Positions 5,501-6,948 of a stretch of 6,948 nucleotides of DNA are shown here, piece by piece. Source of the stretch: Lysobacteraceae bacterium (GTDB lineage: Bacteria > Pseudomonadota > Gammaproteobacteria > Xanthomonadales > Xanthomonadaceae). Each line of letters opens with the position of its first letter. Positions within the stretch are counted from its first letter, which is position 1. The position numbers were made by a program, and so were the translations under genes. The notes below the pieces were generated by a model that saw only the letters and a program-made list of their open reading frames with translations, searched no databases and was not told where the DNA came from. The stretch lies in the NCBI GenBank assembly GCA_028293685.1, contig JAQGOI010000060.1:1-6948 (forward strand). Direction: 5' to 3'.

Positions 5501-6841
5501 CTAATCGATGTCGACCTCGTGCAGGTCGAGCGCCAATCCCAGTAGCGAAGGCGCATCGACCGGCGCCAGCCCTTCGGCATCGCGCAGCGCACGTCCCATG
5601 GCCCGCGACCGCCGGCTGGTGTCATCGATCTTGTTGCCGGCCTCGACGAGTTTTTTCTTGACGCCATCGAGCGCGTCGCCAAATTTGGCGAATTCGGTCT
5701 TGACCGTCGCCAGCGTGCGCCAGACTTCGCTGGAGCGCTTCTCGATCGCCAGCGTGCGGAAACCCATCTGGAAACTGGTCATCAGGGCCAGCAGCGTGGT
5801 CGGGCCGGCGACGGCGATGCGGCAGTCGCGCTGCAGCGAGTCGACCAGGCCAGGGCGCCGCAGCACCTCGGCATAGAGTCCCTCGGTCGGCAGGAACAGG
5901 ATCGCGAACTCGGTGGTGTGTGGGGCGCAGACGTATTTCTGGCAGATGCGCGCCGCCTCCTGCCGCACGCGCCGCTCCAGCGCGTCGCCCGATGCGCGCG
6001 CCGCATCCATGTCCGCACGTTCCTGCGCATCCAGCAGGCGCTCGTAATCCTCGCGCGGAAACTTCGCATCGATCGGCAGCCACACGGTGGCCTCGCCGGT
6101 AGATCCGGGAAACTTCACCGCGAATTCGACGCGCTCGTTGCTGTCGGGCACCGTCGCGACATTGGCCGCGTACTGGTCCGGCGCCAGCACCTGCTCCAGC
6201 AAACCCGCCAGTTGGACTTCGCCGAAGACACCGCGCGACTTGACGTTGGTCAACACGCGCTGCAGGCCACCCACGTCGGCCGCGAGCTTGTGCATGTCCC
6301 CAAGGCCACGATGGACCTGCGCAAGCATGGTCGTGACGTTGCCGAAGCTTTCGGTGAGCCGCGTCTCCAACGTCGCGTGCAGTTTTTCGTCAACGGTCGC
6401 ACGCATCTGCTCGAGCTTGAGCGCGTTGTCGGCCTGCAGCTCACGCAGCCGCGCCTCCAGCGTGGTGCGCATTTCGCCCAGGCGTGCCTCGTTGTTGCGC
6501 GTGAGCTCGCCGATGCGCTGGTCCAAGGCGGCGGCGAAGTCGCGCAACGCCAGGCCCTGCTCGGCGCGCGCCTTGCGGGCGTCGTCGTTGAGGGTTTCGC
6601 GCAGCAGGTCCAGGCGCCCGCCGAAGCCATCGATGCGCTGCTCCTGCTGCAGCGACAGGCTGTCCAGCTGCTGGCGCAGTTCGGCGCGGCCGTCGCGCAG
6701 TTCGGTGCGCAACGCTTGTTCGAGCGCGATGCGGTGGGCCTCCAGCGCGGCCGCCGGGCGGCGGCGCACCAGCACCACCAGCAACACGATGGTGACGATG
6801 AGGGCGGCCATGAGGGTGAAAAGCAGGGCGTTCTGGGTCAT
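5501..6841 (-). CDS. rmuC: RmuC family DNA recombination protein
   Basis: RmuC proteins were named for limiting recombination at inverted repeats in E. coli and are predicted to have a PD-(D/E)XK nuclease-like core; the biochemical activity is poorly defined. The 446-residue product has an N-terminal membrane segment (about residues 7-25) followed by RRRP, then a long charged coiled coil (about 35-195), and the RmuC core. Core blocks are TNVKSRGVFGEVQLAGLLEQ (198-217), WLPIDAKFPREDYERLLDA (254-272), TEFAILFLPTEGLYAEVLRR (310-329) and GPTTLLALMTSFQMGFRTLA (346-365). E239, D258 and K260 could form the nuclease-like triad; this is my inference from spacing. Length is close to E. coli RmuC (475). 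The ATG at 6841 gives a sensible anchor, though the upstream Shine-Dalgarno is weak. The gene converges on mlaA and seems functionally unrelated to it. Confidence 0.95.
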   Translation of the reverse strand: MTQNALLFTLMAALIVTIVLLVVLVRRRPAAALEAHRIALEQALRTELRDGRAELRQQLDSLSLQQEQRIDGFGGRLDLLRETLNDDARKARAEQGLALRDFAAALDQRIGELTRNNEARLGEMRTTLEARLRELQADNALKLEQMRATVDEKLHATLETRLTESFGNVTTMLAQVHRGLGDMHKLAADVGGLQRVLTNVKSRGVFGEVQLAGLLEQVLAPDQYAANVATVPDSNERVEFAVKFPGSTGEATVWLPIDAKFPREDYERLLDAQERADMDAARASGDALERRVRQEAARICQKYVCAPHTTEFAILFLPTEGLYAEVLRRPGLVDSLQRDCRIAVAGPTTLLALMTSFQMGFRTLAIEKRSSEVWRTLATVKTEFAKFGDALDGVKKKLVEAGNKIDDTSRRSRAMGRALRDAEGLAPVDAPSLLGLALDLHEVDID

Positions 6842-6948
6842 GTCGCCAGTCTACCGCTCACCGTCTCATCACCTGCGCCACTTCATCGCGCGCACACTTC
6901 CGTCGCCATAGCATCGGTCGGGCATGGAAGCCGTCATTGCGCCACGCA
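6842..6948. promoter_or_regulatory. Upstream region of rmuC, right edge of the window
   Basis: These 107 bases precede the rmuC start on the minus strand and should carry its promoter, although I could not identify a good -35/-10 pair on either strand. A plus-strand ATG at 6924 opens a frame (MEAVIAPR) that is still open at the edge. It could be the start of a divergent gene, but eight codons and no clear Shine-Dalgarno are not enough to call one. Confidence 0.35.

Noticed and set aside
6087..6911. 274-codon plus-strand open frame over rmuC
   Set aside because: Ser/Arg-rich translation antisense to the conserved RmuC core and coiled coil; no domain is visible.

Overview
This looks like an ordinary chromosomal segment from a GC-rich gammaproteobacterium. 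The gene content and protein style suggest the Xanthomonadaceae (Lysobacter, Luteimonas or Xanthomonas type), but that placement is inferred from base composition and family resemblance, not from a search. Nearly all of the window is coding, gaps between genes are short, and I see no tRNA, rRNA, insertion sequence, CRISPR array or phage gene.

Layout from left to right: (1) 1-1096, minus strand, the N-terminal third of recC (exonuclease V gamma subunit), running off the left edge. (2) 1097-1290, a 194-base divergent gap that must hold the recC start signals and probably the promoter of the next operon. (3) 1291-5438, plus strand, six tightly packed genes mlaF-mlaE-mlaD-mlaC-mlaB-mlaA, which encode a complete Mla (maintenance of lipid asymmetry) system. 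(4) 5439-5500, a short convergent gap. (5) 5501-6841, minus strand, rmuC. (6) 6842-6948, the upstream region of rmuC, possibly with the first codons of a divergent gene at the right edge.

The Mla genes form one functional unit that moves phospholipids between the two membranes. MlaF (ATPase), MlaE (permease), MlaD (MCE-ring protein) and MlaB (STAS regulatory subunit) make up the inner-membrane complex. MlaC is the periplasmic phospholipid carrier. MlaA is the outer-membrane component that removes misplaced phospholipids from the outer leaflet. The first four junctions are start/stop overlaps or a 31-base gap, and mlaB-mlaA are 47 bases apart, so one transcript is likely. In E. coli mlaA lies elsewhere on the chromosome, whereas here the outer-membrane partner is encoded with the rest.

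The least expected feature is MlaA. The family is normally a lipoprotein, but this protein has a signal peptide with no lipobox cysteine and no cysteine anywhere, and it carries a long Pro/Ala-rich extension before the conserved domain. I found no evidence of a previously undescribed system. Most of the other long open frames run antisense to the real genes in exact codon register, as expected in GC-rich DNA.
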